Assembly: GCA_958414825.1 (NCBI GenBank)
Contig: CATYXQ010000051.1
Location: 1-13,978, forward strand
Direction: 5' to 3'
Origin: an uncultured Eubacteriales bacterium
Lineage (GTDB): Bacteria; Bacillota; Clostridia; Oscillospirales; CAG-272
DNA: 13,978 bases
Below the pieces are notes generated by a model. The model had not been told where the DNA came from. It saw only the letters and a list, made by a program, of their open reading frames with translations, and ran no database searches. Positions 7,064 through 13,864 of the stretch are shown here, piece by piece. A program made the position numbers and the translations under genes. Numbering within the stretch: the stretch's first letter is position 1; each line of letters starts with the position of its first letter.

Positions 7064-8039
7064 ATTCAATCCCTTCTTGGATGAGTTTAAGCGCAAGCGC
7101 TGCACATGCCTTTACATCGTTTAAGTCCGCAATTTCACACGCGGTATGCATATTTGCGGTGGGAATTGTCAGTGCAGCGGCAGCGCATCCGGCGTATACG
7201 GTCTGTATGGCGGATATATCCGTGCTTCTTTCGGAAATAGCCACGGGCTGCACGGCGATTTCTTCCTGCTTTGCCAGAGCGAGCAGCCGCTTGGCAAGAC
7301 GCAGATCGCAGAGGCCGGAAGCGCTTTTATACAGTAAAGCCGCTCCGTCTCCCAGGCGGGGAGAGGCGTCGGCATTTGCCGGCGTCAGGTCAAAGACAAG
7401 CGCCAGATCCGGCGAGACCGTAAAGGCGGCGGATTTTGCGCCGCGGTGTCCGGCTTCAGATTGTGCGGTAAAGACAAAATATACGTCGTCTTTTGGCGCT
7501 GTGAGTTTTCTTGCAATGTCAATCAGCAGCGCGCTCTCGATTTTACCGAGCAGAGTACCGCAGATTTTTTTATTGCCGAGACGGATCAGCGACGGATGCA
7601 ATGCAAAACGGTCGCCGATTTGTACGCGCCGCGCGGCGGCGCGGCGATCCTTTGCGCCGATGTCGATGTACATTTTGTCCGGCGTATAATCCGGCTCTGC
7701 GTGTGCGTCTGCTGTCAGTACGCCTCGCACGCCGCGCTCGGACTGTACAAGGGTAAACGCGCCGGCGCTAAGGTTGATATCCCCGATTTTTCCAAACCGG
7801 ATCAGACCGTTTTCCTCAATATAGGTCACAATCAGACCGGCCTCGTCAGTATGCGCCGAAAGCATAAGTTTTTTCGGGTTGGCGCCATTGCCGCGGCGCA
7901 CGGCGATCAGATTGCCGAGCGCGTCGGTGTGCATCTCGTCCGTAAACGGTTCCAAAAGGGCTTTGACTTTGCAGAGCAGCGTCTGTTCTCCGCCGGATAC
8001 GGCGGTATAGGTGGCCAGTTGCTTTAAGATTGTGTACAT
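7044..8039 (-). CDS. Degenerate M42-family aminopeptidase paralogue, probably non-catalytic
   Basis: Third of three tandem M42 (TET/FrvX/YsdC) genes, 331 aa, shorter than its neighbours. Compared with the P. horikoshii TET2 pattern, three metal ligands persist: His63 in SAHTDEAG, Asp217 in LVFDLT and His298 in ANMHT. The block that should read G-K-x-x-D-D/N holding the bridging Asp is GTLLGKIES here, with Gly165 at that place. The catalytic Glu-Glu pair is Ser194-Glu195 (AQSEAGHRGA), so the general base is missing. The frame is otherwise intact and continues through the dimerisation-domain region, so it is not a simple pseudogene. It may be a regulatory or structural subunit, or may have acquired another activity. 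The start at 8039 has a strong GAGGAGG and overlaps the previous gene by 16 nt. Confidence 0.85.
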   Translation of the reverse strand: MYTILKQLATYTAVSGGEQTLLCKVKALLEPFTDEMHTDALGNLIAVRRGNGANPKKLMLSAHTDEAGLIVTYIEENGLIRFGKIGDINLSAGAFTLVQSERGVRGVLTADAHAEPDYTPDKMYIDIGAKDRRAAARRVQIGDRFALHPSLIRLGNKKICGTLLGKIESALLIDIARKLTAPKDDVYFVFTAQSEAGHRGAKSAAFTVSPDLALVFDLTPANADASPRLGDGAALLYKSASGLCDLRLAKRLLALAKQEEIAVQPVAISERSTDISAIQTVYAGCAAAALTIPTANMHTACEIADLNDVKACAALALKLIQEGIEYGNRTF

Positions 8040-9115
8040 AGCGCCTCCTCGGGAGTGAAAGCATCGAGATTTTCAAGAATGGCCGCAAGCAGCGCGCGCA
8101 TGGAGACGTAATCCTGCCGGTCAATTACGCAGGCCGGCGAATGCAGATAACGGGTCGGTGCGGAGAGCGCCATTGCGCGAACGCCGGAGCCGTTTCTTTG
8201 GATGTGCGCGGCGTCGTTGCCGCCTGAAACATATTGCTTGATTTGAAAAGGAATTTTTGCAGACTTTGCCGTCTGTACAGCAAAATCGGTCAACTCGCGG
8301 TTATAGATTGCGCCGCGGTCCAGCAGTGAGATAACGCCGCCTTTGCCTAAAGCAGCCACCCGTTTTGCATCCGGCACGCCGGCAATGTCCGCGACAGCTG
8401 TGGTTTCAAGCACAATCGCAAGCTGCGGCGCGATTCGCTCCGCAGCGGCTCTTGCGCCGGATAGGCCGGTTTCCTCTCGCACGCTGAAACAAAAACAGAA
8501 ATCATATTGACTGCGGCGCGGCGCGGCGTACAAAGTCCGCATGGTTTCAATCATCAGTGCGCATCCGAGCCGGTCGTCAATCGCCTTGCCTTTTATCAGG
8601 CGGTTTCCTTTTCCGAACTCAGTAAATTCTGAATCAAAGACGGCTGTATCGCCAATATCACAAAGTTTTTTTGCGTCTTCGCGGCTGTGCGCGCCGACTG
8701 CGATAAACATATTTTCCTGTTTTGTCCAGGTATCGCGCGCGTCTTTGCTTTGAAGATGAATCGGTTTTGAAAGAATCACACCGGGCAGAGGCGGTTCGTT
8801 TTCGCGCAGAATCCGAATCCGCTTGCCGCAGAGCACGGCGTTATCAATGCCGCCGAGCGTTTCAAATTTTAAAAAGCCGTCGGACGTGACGTCCGTAATC
8901 ATGAAACCGACTTCATCCATATGCGCGCTGAGCATGACACGCTGATTGTGTCCGGTACCCCGGATAATCGCTGTGAGACTTCCGAGCGCGTCGCAGGAAT
9001 AGGTATCGCAGCAGTCTTTGATTTCCGCTTCGATCACGCCGCGCACCGCGTCTTCAAAGCCGGAGGGGCCGTCGGCTGCGCACAGTGCGCGCAAAAGCTC
9101 AATTCCTTCATACAT
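8024..9115 (-). CDS. M42-family metallo-aminopeptidase, catalytically complete
   Basis: Cytosolic di-metal aminopeptidase of the TET/endoglucanase-M-like family, trimming N-terminal residues from short peptides as large hollow oligomers. The full set of expected residues is present: His65 and Asp67 in SAHMDEVGF, bridging Asp180 in GKAIDDRLGC, catalytic Glu214 and ligand Glu215 in SVREETGLSGA, Glu237 (in place of the more usual Asp) in IVLETTA, the SGGNDAA loop (297-303), and His325 in TRYLHSP. The length of 363 aa is normal. It is the most orthodox of the three paralogues. The start at 9115 overlaps the upstream M42 stop by 8 nt (ATGTATGA) with GAGG about 9 nt upstream. Substrate preference (acidic, basic or neutral residues) cannot be read from the sequence. 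Confidence 0.93.
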   Translation of the reverse strand: MYEGIELLRALCAADGPSGFEDAVRGVIEAEIKDCCDTYSCDALGSLTAIIRGTGHNQRVMLSAHMDEVGFMITDVTSDGFLKFETLGGIDNAVLCGKRIRILRENEPPLPGVILSKPIHLQSKDARDTWTKQENMFIAVGAHSREDAKKLCDIGDTAVFDSEFTEFGKGNRLIKGKAIDDRLGCALMIETMRTLYAAPRRSQYDFCFCFSVREETGLSGARAAAERIAPQLAIVLETTAVADIAGVPDAKRVAALGKGGVISLLDRGAIYNRELTDFAVQTAKSAKIPFQIKQYVSGGNDAAHIQRNGSGVRAMALSAPTRYLHSPACVIDRQDYVSMRALLAAILENLDAFTPEEALCTQS

Positions 9116-10157
9116 GGGCGTATACCTCGCTCAGCTTTTCGTCTGCGTAGAGCGCCGAAAGCAAATCGGCAGCGGCTAAAATATCGTCGGTGCAGACGAT
9201 TTCGGCGTCGGTGTGCATATTCAGAATCGGTATCCCGACTGTGGCGGTCGGGATACCGCCGTTGGTCAGCGTCAAAAGGTCGGCGTTTGTGCCCGTGCGT
9301 TTGGGTTCGGCAATTTTGCACAGCGGAATGCCTGCCTGTTTTGCAAGCGTATGAATGCAGGTCGTGAGCAAACGTTGGTTAGAGGACGTGACCGAAAGTG
9401 TCAGACCCTCGCCGAGCTTGGGGGTGTGCGAGGGCAGTTCCGGACAGTCAGGCGCGCGCGCAAAGCCGGTATCCAGAATCAAAGCAAGATCGGGACAAAC
9501 GATGTGAGCGGCGCTGCAAGCGCCCGCACCGCCCAGTTCCTCCCGTGCGGACAGGCAGAGATAAAGATCAAAGCAAAGCTGCATGTTCGGCTGTATGGCC
9601 GAGTAAAGCGCTGCGGCGCAGGAAGCTTTGTTGTCAAGTCCCTTGCTGCATAGACAGTTGCCCGAAAGCTCGGTAAAACGAGGCGCAAAGCCGACCGGAG
9701 AGCCGATGTGAATCAGCCTTTCAAGCGCGGCGTCGTCATAGCCTGTGTCGATGAGCAGTTCTCCGATTTTCGGCGCTTTTTCGCGGTCTTTTGCACCTTT
9801 TAAATGCGGCGGCGTGGAGGCGATAACGCCGAAAATCGGTTCTTTGCCATGAATGATGACGTCGCCGGCCTGCATGGCCTTGACGTCCAGCCCGCCTATG
9901 TTGGTTACGCGCAGAAAACCGTCCGGGAGAATCTCGGATACCAACATGCCGACCTCGTCAAAATGTGTGTCTACCATCAGTTTCGGCGCATTCGGGCGAC
10001 CGCAGCGGCGGATAAACAACAGACTGCCAAGCGGCGTTTCAATGCATTCGTCGAAAAATATTCCAAAATGATCGGTCAGCATCTGTTTTGCGCTGTATTC
10101 GCTGCCGGATACGCTCATTTCAGTACACAGCAGCTTTAGCAGTTCTTGAAGTTTCAT
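9108..10157 (-). CDS. M42-family metallo-aminopeptidase, divergent but complete
   Basis: First of the three tandem M42 genes, 349 aa, probably a cytosolic di-metal aminopeptidase. Metal and catalytic positions are all filled: His65 and Asp67 in DTHFDEVGM, bridging Asp175 in SKGLDNKASC, the Glu206-Glu207 pair in SAREELGGAGA, Asp229 in LILDTGFA and His315 in LNMHTDAE. It departs from the usual family wording in several places: DTHF for SAHM, GTNADLL for the SGGTDA loop, and NMHT for RYxHS. The last is shared with the degenerate third paralogue, so those two may be sisters. The start at 10157 has AGGA 6 nt upstream and lies 8 nt after the murD stop, so it is co-transcribed with a peptidoglycan gene. 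Whether it acts on wall-derived peptides is only a guess from position. Confidence 0.9.
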   Translation of the reverse strand: MKLQELLKLLCTEMSVSGSEYSAKQMLTDHFGIFFDECIETPLGSLLFIRRCGRPNAPKLMVDTHFDEVGMLVSEILPDGFLRVTNIGGLDVKAMQAGDVIIHGKEPIFGVIASTPPHLKGAKDREKAPKIGELLIDTGYDDAALERLIHIGSPVGFAPRFTELSGNCLCSKGLDNKASCAAALYSAIQPNMQLCFDLYLCLSAREELGGAGACSAAHIVCPDLALILDTGFARAPDCPELPSHTPKLGEGLTLSVTSSNQRLLTTCIHTLAKQAGIPLCKIAEPKRTGTNADLLTLTNGGIPTATVGIPILNMHTDAEIVCTDDILAAADLLSALYADEKLSEVYAHV

Positions 10158-10165
10158 TTTTATTC

Positions 10166-11560
10166 CTAAAAGCCGTTTACGATTTCTTTGAATTTTTTGC
10201 CGCGCTCCTCAAAATTTTGAAAGGCGTCAAACGAGGTGCAGGCGGGGGAAAGCAAAACCGTGTCTCCCGGTGCGGCGAGCCGCCGTGCCGCCAGCACCGC
10301 GTTTGTAAAATCTTCTTCGATTAGTATGGGGATTTTGTCGGGTTGATATTCGCTTGCACTTTGCATGGCGGAAAAAATCTGTTCTTTTGCCTCGCCGGTC
10401 AGGACGAGCGCCTTTGCGCGGCGGAGAATTTCAGAAGCCAGACTGCCGAACGGGACATGCTTGTCGCGCCCGCCGCAGATCAGAATCGGTTTTTCATGAA
10501 AGGAACGCAGCGCCGCGATGGTGCGTGACGGCGAGGAATCAATTGAGGAGTTGTAGTAGCGGACGCCGCCGGCAGTCCGGACAAATTCGATTCGGTGTTC
10601 TACGCCGCCGAAATCCTTTGCGATTTGCGCGACGGTATCGGGCGTGACAAGTCCGAGCGTCAATCCGATTGCGCACATGTAGTTTTCCACGTTATGCCGC
10701 CCCGGAATTTTAATATCCGAAGTTTTAAGGTAAGGCGTATCATTGACAAAAATGCAGCCGTTTGTTTCATAAATCCTGGTTTTGGCGCAGATGTCGGCGG
10801 GTGCTTTAGTTGAAGAAAAGGCGATTTCCTCCGCGCCGGTGGTACCGAGCAGAGCCGCGCTGGTCTCGTTATCCGCATTCAGCACCACGCGCTTTGCGCC
10901 GTGTTTGTATACATTCAGCTTTGCCGCCGTGTATTCTGCCATATCCGTGTGCCAGTTCAAATGATTTGGCGTGATATTGGTGATGGCTGCAGCAAAAGCG
11001 GATTTTTGCATGGTCATGAGCTGAAAGCTGGAGAGTTCCACGACGGCGTAGTCGCGCTCGGTCATGTCCGAAAGGCGGGGGAGGAGCGGGGTACCGATGT
11101 TACCGCCGACAAAGACGCGAACGCCCGCTTGCTTTTTTTTTGCTGCGGCGGAAAGCAGCAGGTGTACAAGCGTCGTGGTCGTGGTTTTGCCGTCCGAGCC
11201 GGTAACGGCGAAAAGCTTTGCAGGGCAAAGTTCAAAAAACAGTTCCATTTCGGAGGAAAGGCGTATGCCTTTTTGCACGGCGTCCGCAATTTCCGGCAGA
11301 TCCGGTCGGATACCGGGGGAACGGAAGAGAATATCACCGTCAAGCCCCTCAAGGTAGCGCTCTCCGCAGACAAATTGTACGCCGCGCGCGGCAAATTCGA
11401 CAAAGGGTTCTTTTTCGGTGTCTATGTCGCGCCGGTCGCGTGCGCATACGCGCGCGCCGTTTTTCAACAGGTAATCGATCAAAGGCAGATTGGAAACGCC
11501 GAGGCCGAGAACGGTGCAGCGTTTTCCGAAAACGTCATAGGACAAAATCACAGACCTCAT
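10166..11560 (-). CDS. murD: UDP-N-acetylmuramoylalanine--D-glutamate ligase
   Basis: Cytosolic Mur ligase that adds D-glutamate to UDP-MurNAc-L-Ala in peptidoglycan precursor synthesis, using ATP. The N-terminal Rossmann-like UDP-binding domain shows VLGLGVSN (17-24). The central domain has the ATP loop GSDGKTTTT (121-129), VELSSFQL (174-181), the NITPNHLNWH block (195-204) and Lys214 at the usual carbamylated position (YTAAK). The C-terminal domain has GGRDKHVPF and SPACTSFDAFQNFEERG. The length of 464 aa is typical. ATG at 11560 lacks an obvious Shine-Dalgarno, while GAGG lies inside codons 1-2 and would suit a TTG at codon 6, so the exact start is uncertain. It stands alone rather than in a dcw cluster and leads the ten-gene operon. 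Confidence 0.95.
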   Translation of the reverse strand: MRSVILSYDVFGKRCTVLGLGVSNLPLIDYLLKNGARVCARDRRDIDTEKEPFVEFAARGVQFVCGERYLEGLDGDILFRSPGIRPDLPEIADAVQKGIRLSSEMELFFELCPAKLFAVTGSDGKTTTTTLVHLLLSAAAKKKQAGVRVFVGGNIGTPLLPRLSDMTERDYAVVELSSFQLMTMQKSAFAAAITNITPNHLNWHTDMAEYTAAKLNVYKHGAKRVVLNADNETSAALLGTTGAEEIAFSSTKAPADICAKTRIYETNGCIFVNDTPYLKTSDIKIPGRHNVENYMCAIGLTLGLVTPDTVAQIAKDFGGVEHRIEFVRTAGGVRYYNSSIDSSPSRTIAALRSFHEKPILICGGRDKHVPFGSLASEILRRAKALVLTGEAKEQIFSAMQSASEYQPDKIPILIEEDFTNAVLAARRLAAPGDTVLLSPACTSFDAFQNFEERGKKFKEIVNGF

Positions 11561-11586
11561 TTCTGCGTAAAATGCTATACAAAATT

Positions 11587-11615
11587 ATTATATTATTTTA
11601 CGCGGTCAAAAGCAA
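11587..11615 (-). promoter_or_regulatory. Promoter of the murD operon
   Basis: TTGCTT (11610-11615), a 17-nt spacer and TATAAT (11587-11592) on the minus strand. Transcription would start near 11580, giving a leader of only about 20 nt before the murD ATG. It sits immediately past the rnpB terminator U-tract and is the only promoter I recognise for the ten genes that follow. Confidence 0.75.
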
Positions 11616-11626
11616 TACAAAAAGGC

Positions 11627-11654
11627 AAAAAAAGACCGGCGGCATTTGCCGCCG
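11627..11654 (-). terminator. Intrinsic terminator of rnpB
   Basis: A GC-rich 7-bp stem CGGCGGC/GCCGCCG with loop AAAT (11637-11654) is followed on the minus strand by GTC and seven T (11627-11633). It lies just downstream of the 3' strand of RNase P stem P1, as expected for rnpB. Confidence 0.92.
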
Positions 11655-11657
11655 ATC

Positions 11658-12039
11658 CTGCAACACGGGGTTGTAAGCCGAGTTCTGTTGACGAAAACCG
11701 TCCCGCAGTCATCTATCTTTGCAGATCGTTACCGGTCTGCTCGGGTATACATACCTCTGCCACCCGGAAAAATGTGCCGGGCCGACACTGCCTTGCGGCA
11801 TTTTCCATACGGTGTTGCTTCGGATAGGGTTTACAGTTGCACACAGTTGCCTGTCGTGCCGGTGAGCTCTTACCTCGCCTTTCCATCCTTACCGCTTGCG
11901 CGGCGGTTTATTTCTGTTGCACTTTCCCTGAGGTCGCCCTCGGCGGACGTTATCCGCTATCCTGCCCTATGAAGCTCGGACTTTCCTCGCGATAATACCT
12001 TTCGGCAACATATCGCGCGACTGCGCTGCCCGGTTGCGC
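11658..12039 (-). ncRNA. rnpB: RNase P RNA, class A
   Basis: Catalytic RNA of RNase P, which matures tRNA 5' ends. Universally conserved blocks are visible in order on the minus strand: GAGGAAAGTCCGAGCTTC (conserved region I, about 11976-11993), GGTAAGAGCTCACCGGC in the middle, AAACCC, and ACAGAACTCGGCTTAC near the 3' end (about 11674-11689). Stem P1 can be drawn between the 5' GCAACCGGG and the 3' CCCGTGTTGC (one bulged base). The total length near 380 nt and the ordering fit the ancestral class A form. Ends are set from P1 and from the promoter; the exact termini may differ by several nt. Minus-strand reading frames here have no protein support. Confidence 0.96.
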
Positions 12040-12043
12040 TGTC

Positions 12044-12072
12044 ATTATACCTGCTTTTGTCCGATTTGTCAA
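12044..12072 (-). promoter_or_regulatory. Promoter of rnpB, perfect consensus
   Basis: TTGACA (12067-12072), a 17-nt spacer and TATAAT (12044-12049) on the minus strand. The start would fall near 12037-12039, exactly where RNase P stem P1 begins, which supports both calls. The -35 box is only 25 nt beyond the thiT stop codon. Confidence 0.92.
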
Positions 12073-12097
12073 GTAAGGCGCGCTTTTACTTTGCGCT

Positions 12098-12922
12098 CTA
12101 TGCCTTGAAATCGCTTTTTTTGGCAGCGCTGCTTACGGCAAGCAGCGCCGCGGCCGCGATTGCGGCGCAAGCAGTAACGGCGGCGACGGCAATCCAGTTT
12201 ACAGAGACAATTTGCGTGATGTCAAATTCGCCGGTTTCCGCATTCTGTAGCTTGGAAAAAATCGAGGCGACGTCAAAAACCAGCGCGCCTGTGCCGATAA
12301 GTCCGGCAAGAATCGTCCAGATATTGCGGCGCACGGCGATGCTTTGCGCCTGCGCCGTCCGCACGGGGAGATAGGCGTGAAAGTCGATCATCGAGCCTAT
12401 GTAGACCGAAACCAGAACCATAATGATCGTTTCGGGCAACATGTATGTTGCGTTGTAGATGAAAGAGTAAATCAGCGCGGCCTTGGTCGGAATCGAAATA
12501 CCCGCCCATACGGTTGCGCCGGAGAGAACATGGCACATATATCTGCACAGACAGACGAGCACAGAGCCGAGCGCAAGCGCTGCAGCCTGATTTTTAACAT
12601 GTTTGCGGAAAACACCGCCGAGTCCGGTGACGGCAAATGCCACCACATAATCGAGCAGAATGACGGCGACGATGCTCTGCCAGGTGGTTACATAGGAGAG
12701 CGAGGACAGACCGGTCAGCTGCTGGATGATACCGAAAACAAGTCCGGCGGCGCAGCCCCAGCCAAGTCCCCAGCGATAGGACAGAATGACAACGGGGAAC
12801 ATGGATGCGATGGTAATCGAGCCTCCATAGGGCAGGTCCACAAGCTTAATCAGACTGAGGATTGCGGCGAGCGCGATCAGAATCGCGCTTTCCGCAAGCG
12901 CGCGTGTTTTGGTGTTTTTCAT
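12098..12922 (-). CDS. thiT: ThiT-type thiamine transporter S component, C-terminally extended
   Basis: Membrane S component of a group II ECF transporter that binds thiamine and relies on a shared EcfAAT module encoded elsewhere. The first ~185 residues follow the ThiT pattern: an N-terminal ALAESAILIALA helix, LLDYVVAF (89-96) with GLGG, CRYMCHVLSGATVW (126-139) and YSFIYNATYMLPE (152-164). His131, Trp139 and Asn157 sit where thiamine-contacting residues occur in characterised ThiT. The TPP riboswitch upstream independently supports the assignment. At 274 aa it is longer than the usual ~180-200 aa: residues 201-222 and 243-265 look like two further membrane helices with a polar linker, ending in a Lys-rich tail. 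The start at 12922 has GGAGG 7 nt upstream. No clear terminator follows before the rnpB promoter. Confidence 0.93.
   Translation of the reverse strand: MKNTKTRALAESAILIALAAILSLIKLVDLPYGGSITIASMFPVVILSYRWGLGWGCAAGLVFGIIQQLTGLSSLSYVTTWQSIVAVILLDYVVAFAVTGLGGVFRKHVKNQAAALALGSVLVCLCRYMCHVLSGATVWAGISIPTKAALIYSFIYNATYMLPETIIMVLVSVYIGSMIDFHAYLPVRTAQAQSIAVRRNIWTILAGLIGTGALVFDVASIFSKLQNAETGEFDITQIVSVNWIAVAAVTACAAIAAAALLAVSSAAKKSDFKA
12126..12148. repeat. Perfect 9-bp inverted repeat inside the 3' end of thiT
   Basis: GCGCTGCTT and AAGCAGCGC flank a 5-nt loop. The hairpin lies within the codons for the last membrane helix (Ala/Leu/Ser-rich), about 25 nt before the stop. There is no U-tract on the minus-strand side, so it is not a classical terminator. 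It could stabilise the transcript end or simply reflect Ala/Ser codon choice. Confidence 0.5.
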
Positions 12923-12929
12923 GGAAAAA

Positions 12930-12985
12930 CCTCCGTAAAATATAAATTCCGCACAGACATATGTCCGCGCGGAAATACATTACGG
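12930..12985 (-). promoter_or_regulatory. thiT leader expression platform (hairpin and SD sequestration)
   Basis: Between the riboswitch and the thiT ATG lies a 28-nt near-palindrome (12947-12974) that can pair over up to 14 bp with two G-T pairs and is followed by the T-rich TTTATATTTT. Outside it, CCGTAA (12980-12985) is complementary to TTACGG (12933-12938), which overlaps the GGAGG ribosome site (12930-12934). The leader can therefore fold to hide the ribosome site, or possibly terminate. Separately, ATATGT at the riboswitch 3' edge (12990-12995) is complementary to ACATAT in the hairpin loop, offering an alternative fold. Folding was done by eye only. Confidence 0.55.
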
Positions 12986-12990
12986 TAAAA

Positions 12991-13079
12991 CATATCTCCC
13001 TACGACGGCATTATCCGTATCAGGTTAAGGGTTTGAACCATCTGTTCATCTCAGCCGTTTCCAGCACCCCTGACATATT
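12991..13079 (-). promoter_or_regulatory. TPP (THI-element) riboswitch controlling thiT
   Basis: All core THI-box blocks occur in order on the minus strand: GGGGTGC (13064-13070), GGCTGAGAT (13048-13056), the P3 hairpin TGAAC/GTTCA, ACCTGAT (13019-13025), GGATAATGCC (13007-13016) and GTAGGGA (12997-13003), with AT-rich P1 arms at the ends. It binds thiamine pyrophosphate and normally turns off the downstream gene when TPP is plentiful. The location between a consensus promoter and thiT is as expected. Confidence 0.97.
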
Positions 13080-13095
13080 CTGTTCGGTCGGCTTG

Positions 13096-13124
13096 ATTAT
13101 AGGACAAACTTCACCCTTTGTCAA
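13096..13124 (-). promoter_or_regulatory. Promoter of the thiT leader, perfect consensus
   Basis: TTGACA (13119-13124), a 17-nt spacer and TATAAT (13096-13101) on the minus strand. The start would fall near 13089, about 10 nt before the riboswitch. The -35 box is only 3 nt past the stop codon of the phosphatase gene, with no terminator between them. Confidence 0.92.
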
Positions 13125-13127
13125 GAG

Positions 13128-13784
13128 TTATTCGATTTTTTTCGCAATTTCATAGATATTTTCCGGCGTGTCTGCGATGGCTTCCGCACCGTGTTGCAGG
13201 AGAATCTCCGCGCTCTTGTAGCCATAGCTGACGCCGATGGTATGCATACCCGCGTTTTTGCCGGTCTGCATGTCGATATGCGAGTCACCCACAAAGCAGA
13301 TTTCACTCGGTGAGAGCCCGAAAATTTCCGCAATTTTGAGCGCGGCTGTCGGGGAGGGCTTGAGCGGCACGTCGCGCACGCCCCACAGCGGAGAAAAGAC
13401 GTTCTTACCGAAAATCTGTTCAACCAGAAGTACTGCGGCGCGGTGCGCTTTGTTGGTCAGAACGGCGGTTTTGCAGCCGTCCCGCTTCATTTGGCGAATG
13501 GTTTCCTGCATACCGGGAAAGGCCGTTTTGGTATTCATATATTCGGTTTCATAATCGGAAATATAGAAATTTGTGGCGGCGTCTATTGTTGCTTCATCCG
13601 TATCTTCGGGAAAGGTGCGCAGTACAAAATTTCGCGGGCCGTCGTTGATGCCGCGCAGAACCTCCGTGCGGCCGATGGGGGCAAGACCGAAGCGCGCGCG
13701 GGTTTTGTTCATAGCGCGGTTCAGTTCAGGCAATGTGTCGGCAAGCGTGCCGTCCAGATCAAATATGAATCCTTTAATGCTCAT
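13128..13784 (-). CDS. gph: HAD-superfamily phosphatase, phosphoglycolate phosphatase-like
   Basis: A cytosolic haloacid-dehalogenase phosphatase of 218 aa, class I cap type. The four HAD motifs are present: FDLDGT with nucleophile Asp9 and Asp11, Thr110 in AVLTN, Lys142 in LKPSP, and the Mg-binding GDSHID with Asp167 and Asp171. An alpha-helical cap of about 65 residues sits after motif I. Closest by eye are Gph/PpaX-type enzymes acting on phosphoglycolate, pyrophosphate or nucleotide substrates; the exact substrate cannot be told. ATG at 13784 has AAGGA 8 nt upstream. It appears to be a one-gene unit with its own promoter, though read-through into the thiT leader is possible because no terminator follows. 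Confidence 0.9.
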   Translation of the reverse strand: MSIKGFIFDLDGTLADTLPELNRAMNKTRARFGLAPIGRTEVLRGINDGPRNFVLRTFPEDTDEATIDAATNFYISDYETEYMNTKTAFPGMQETIRQMKRDGCKTAVLTNKAHRAAVLLVEQIFGKNVFSPLWGVRDVPLKPSPTAALKIAEIFGLSPSEICFVGDSHIDMQTGKNAGMHTIGVSYGYKSAEILLQHGAEAIADTPENIYEIAKKIE

Positions 13785-13802
13785 AAGCGCGTTCCTTTTT
13801 TC

Positions 13803-13825
13803 AAAAATCCGACCTGCTCAGTCGG
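13803..13825 (-). promoter_or_regulatory. Leader hairpin plus short T-run before the phosphatase gene
   Basis: CCGAC and GTCGG pair around a 7-nt loop and are followed on the minus strand by ATTTTT, between the promoter and the ribosome site of the phosphatase gene. The stem is only 5 bp, so it is at best a weak attenuator; a chance hairpin is equally possible. Confidence 0.3.
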
Positions 13826-13864
13826 CTGGGTTCTGAAAATAAGATGTGTCTTTTCGTTCAACTT

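Noticed and set aside
7044..8039. Calling the third M42 gene a pseudogene.
   Set aside because: No frameshift or stop, a strong ribosome site, and retained metal-ligand residues; only specific active-site positions are changed.
11646..11972. Plus-strand open frame across the rnpB locus.
   Set aside because: The sequence is fully explained by RNase P RNA on the other strand; the frame has no protein signature.
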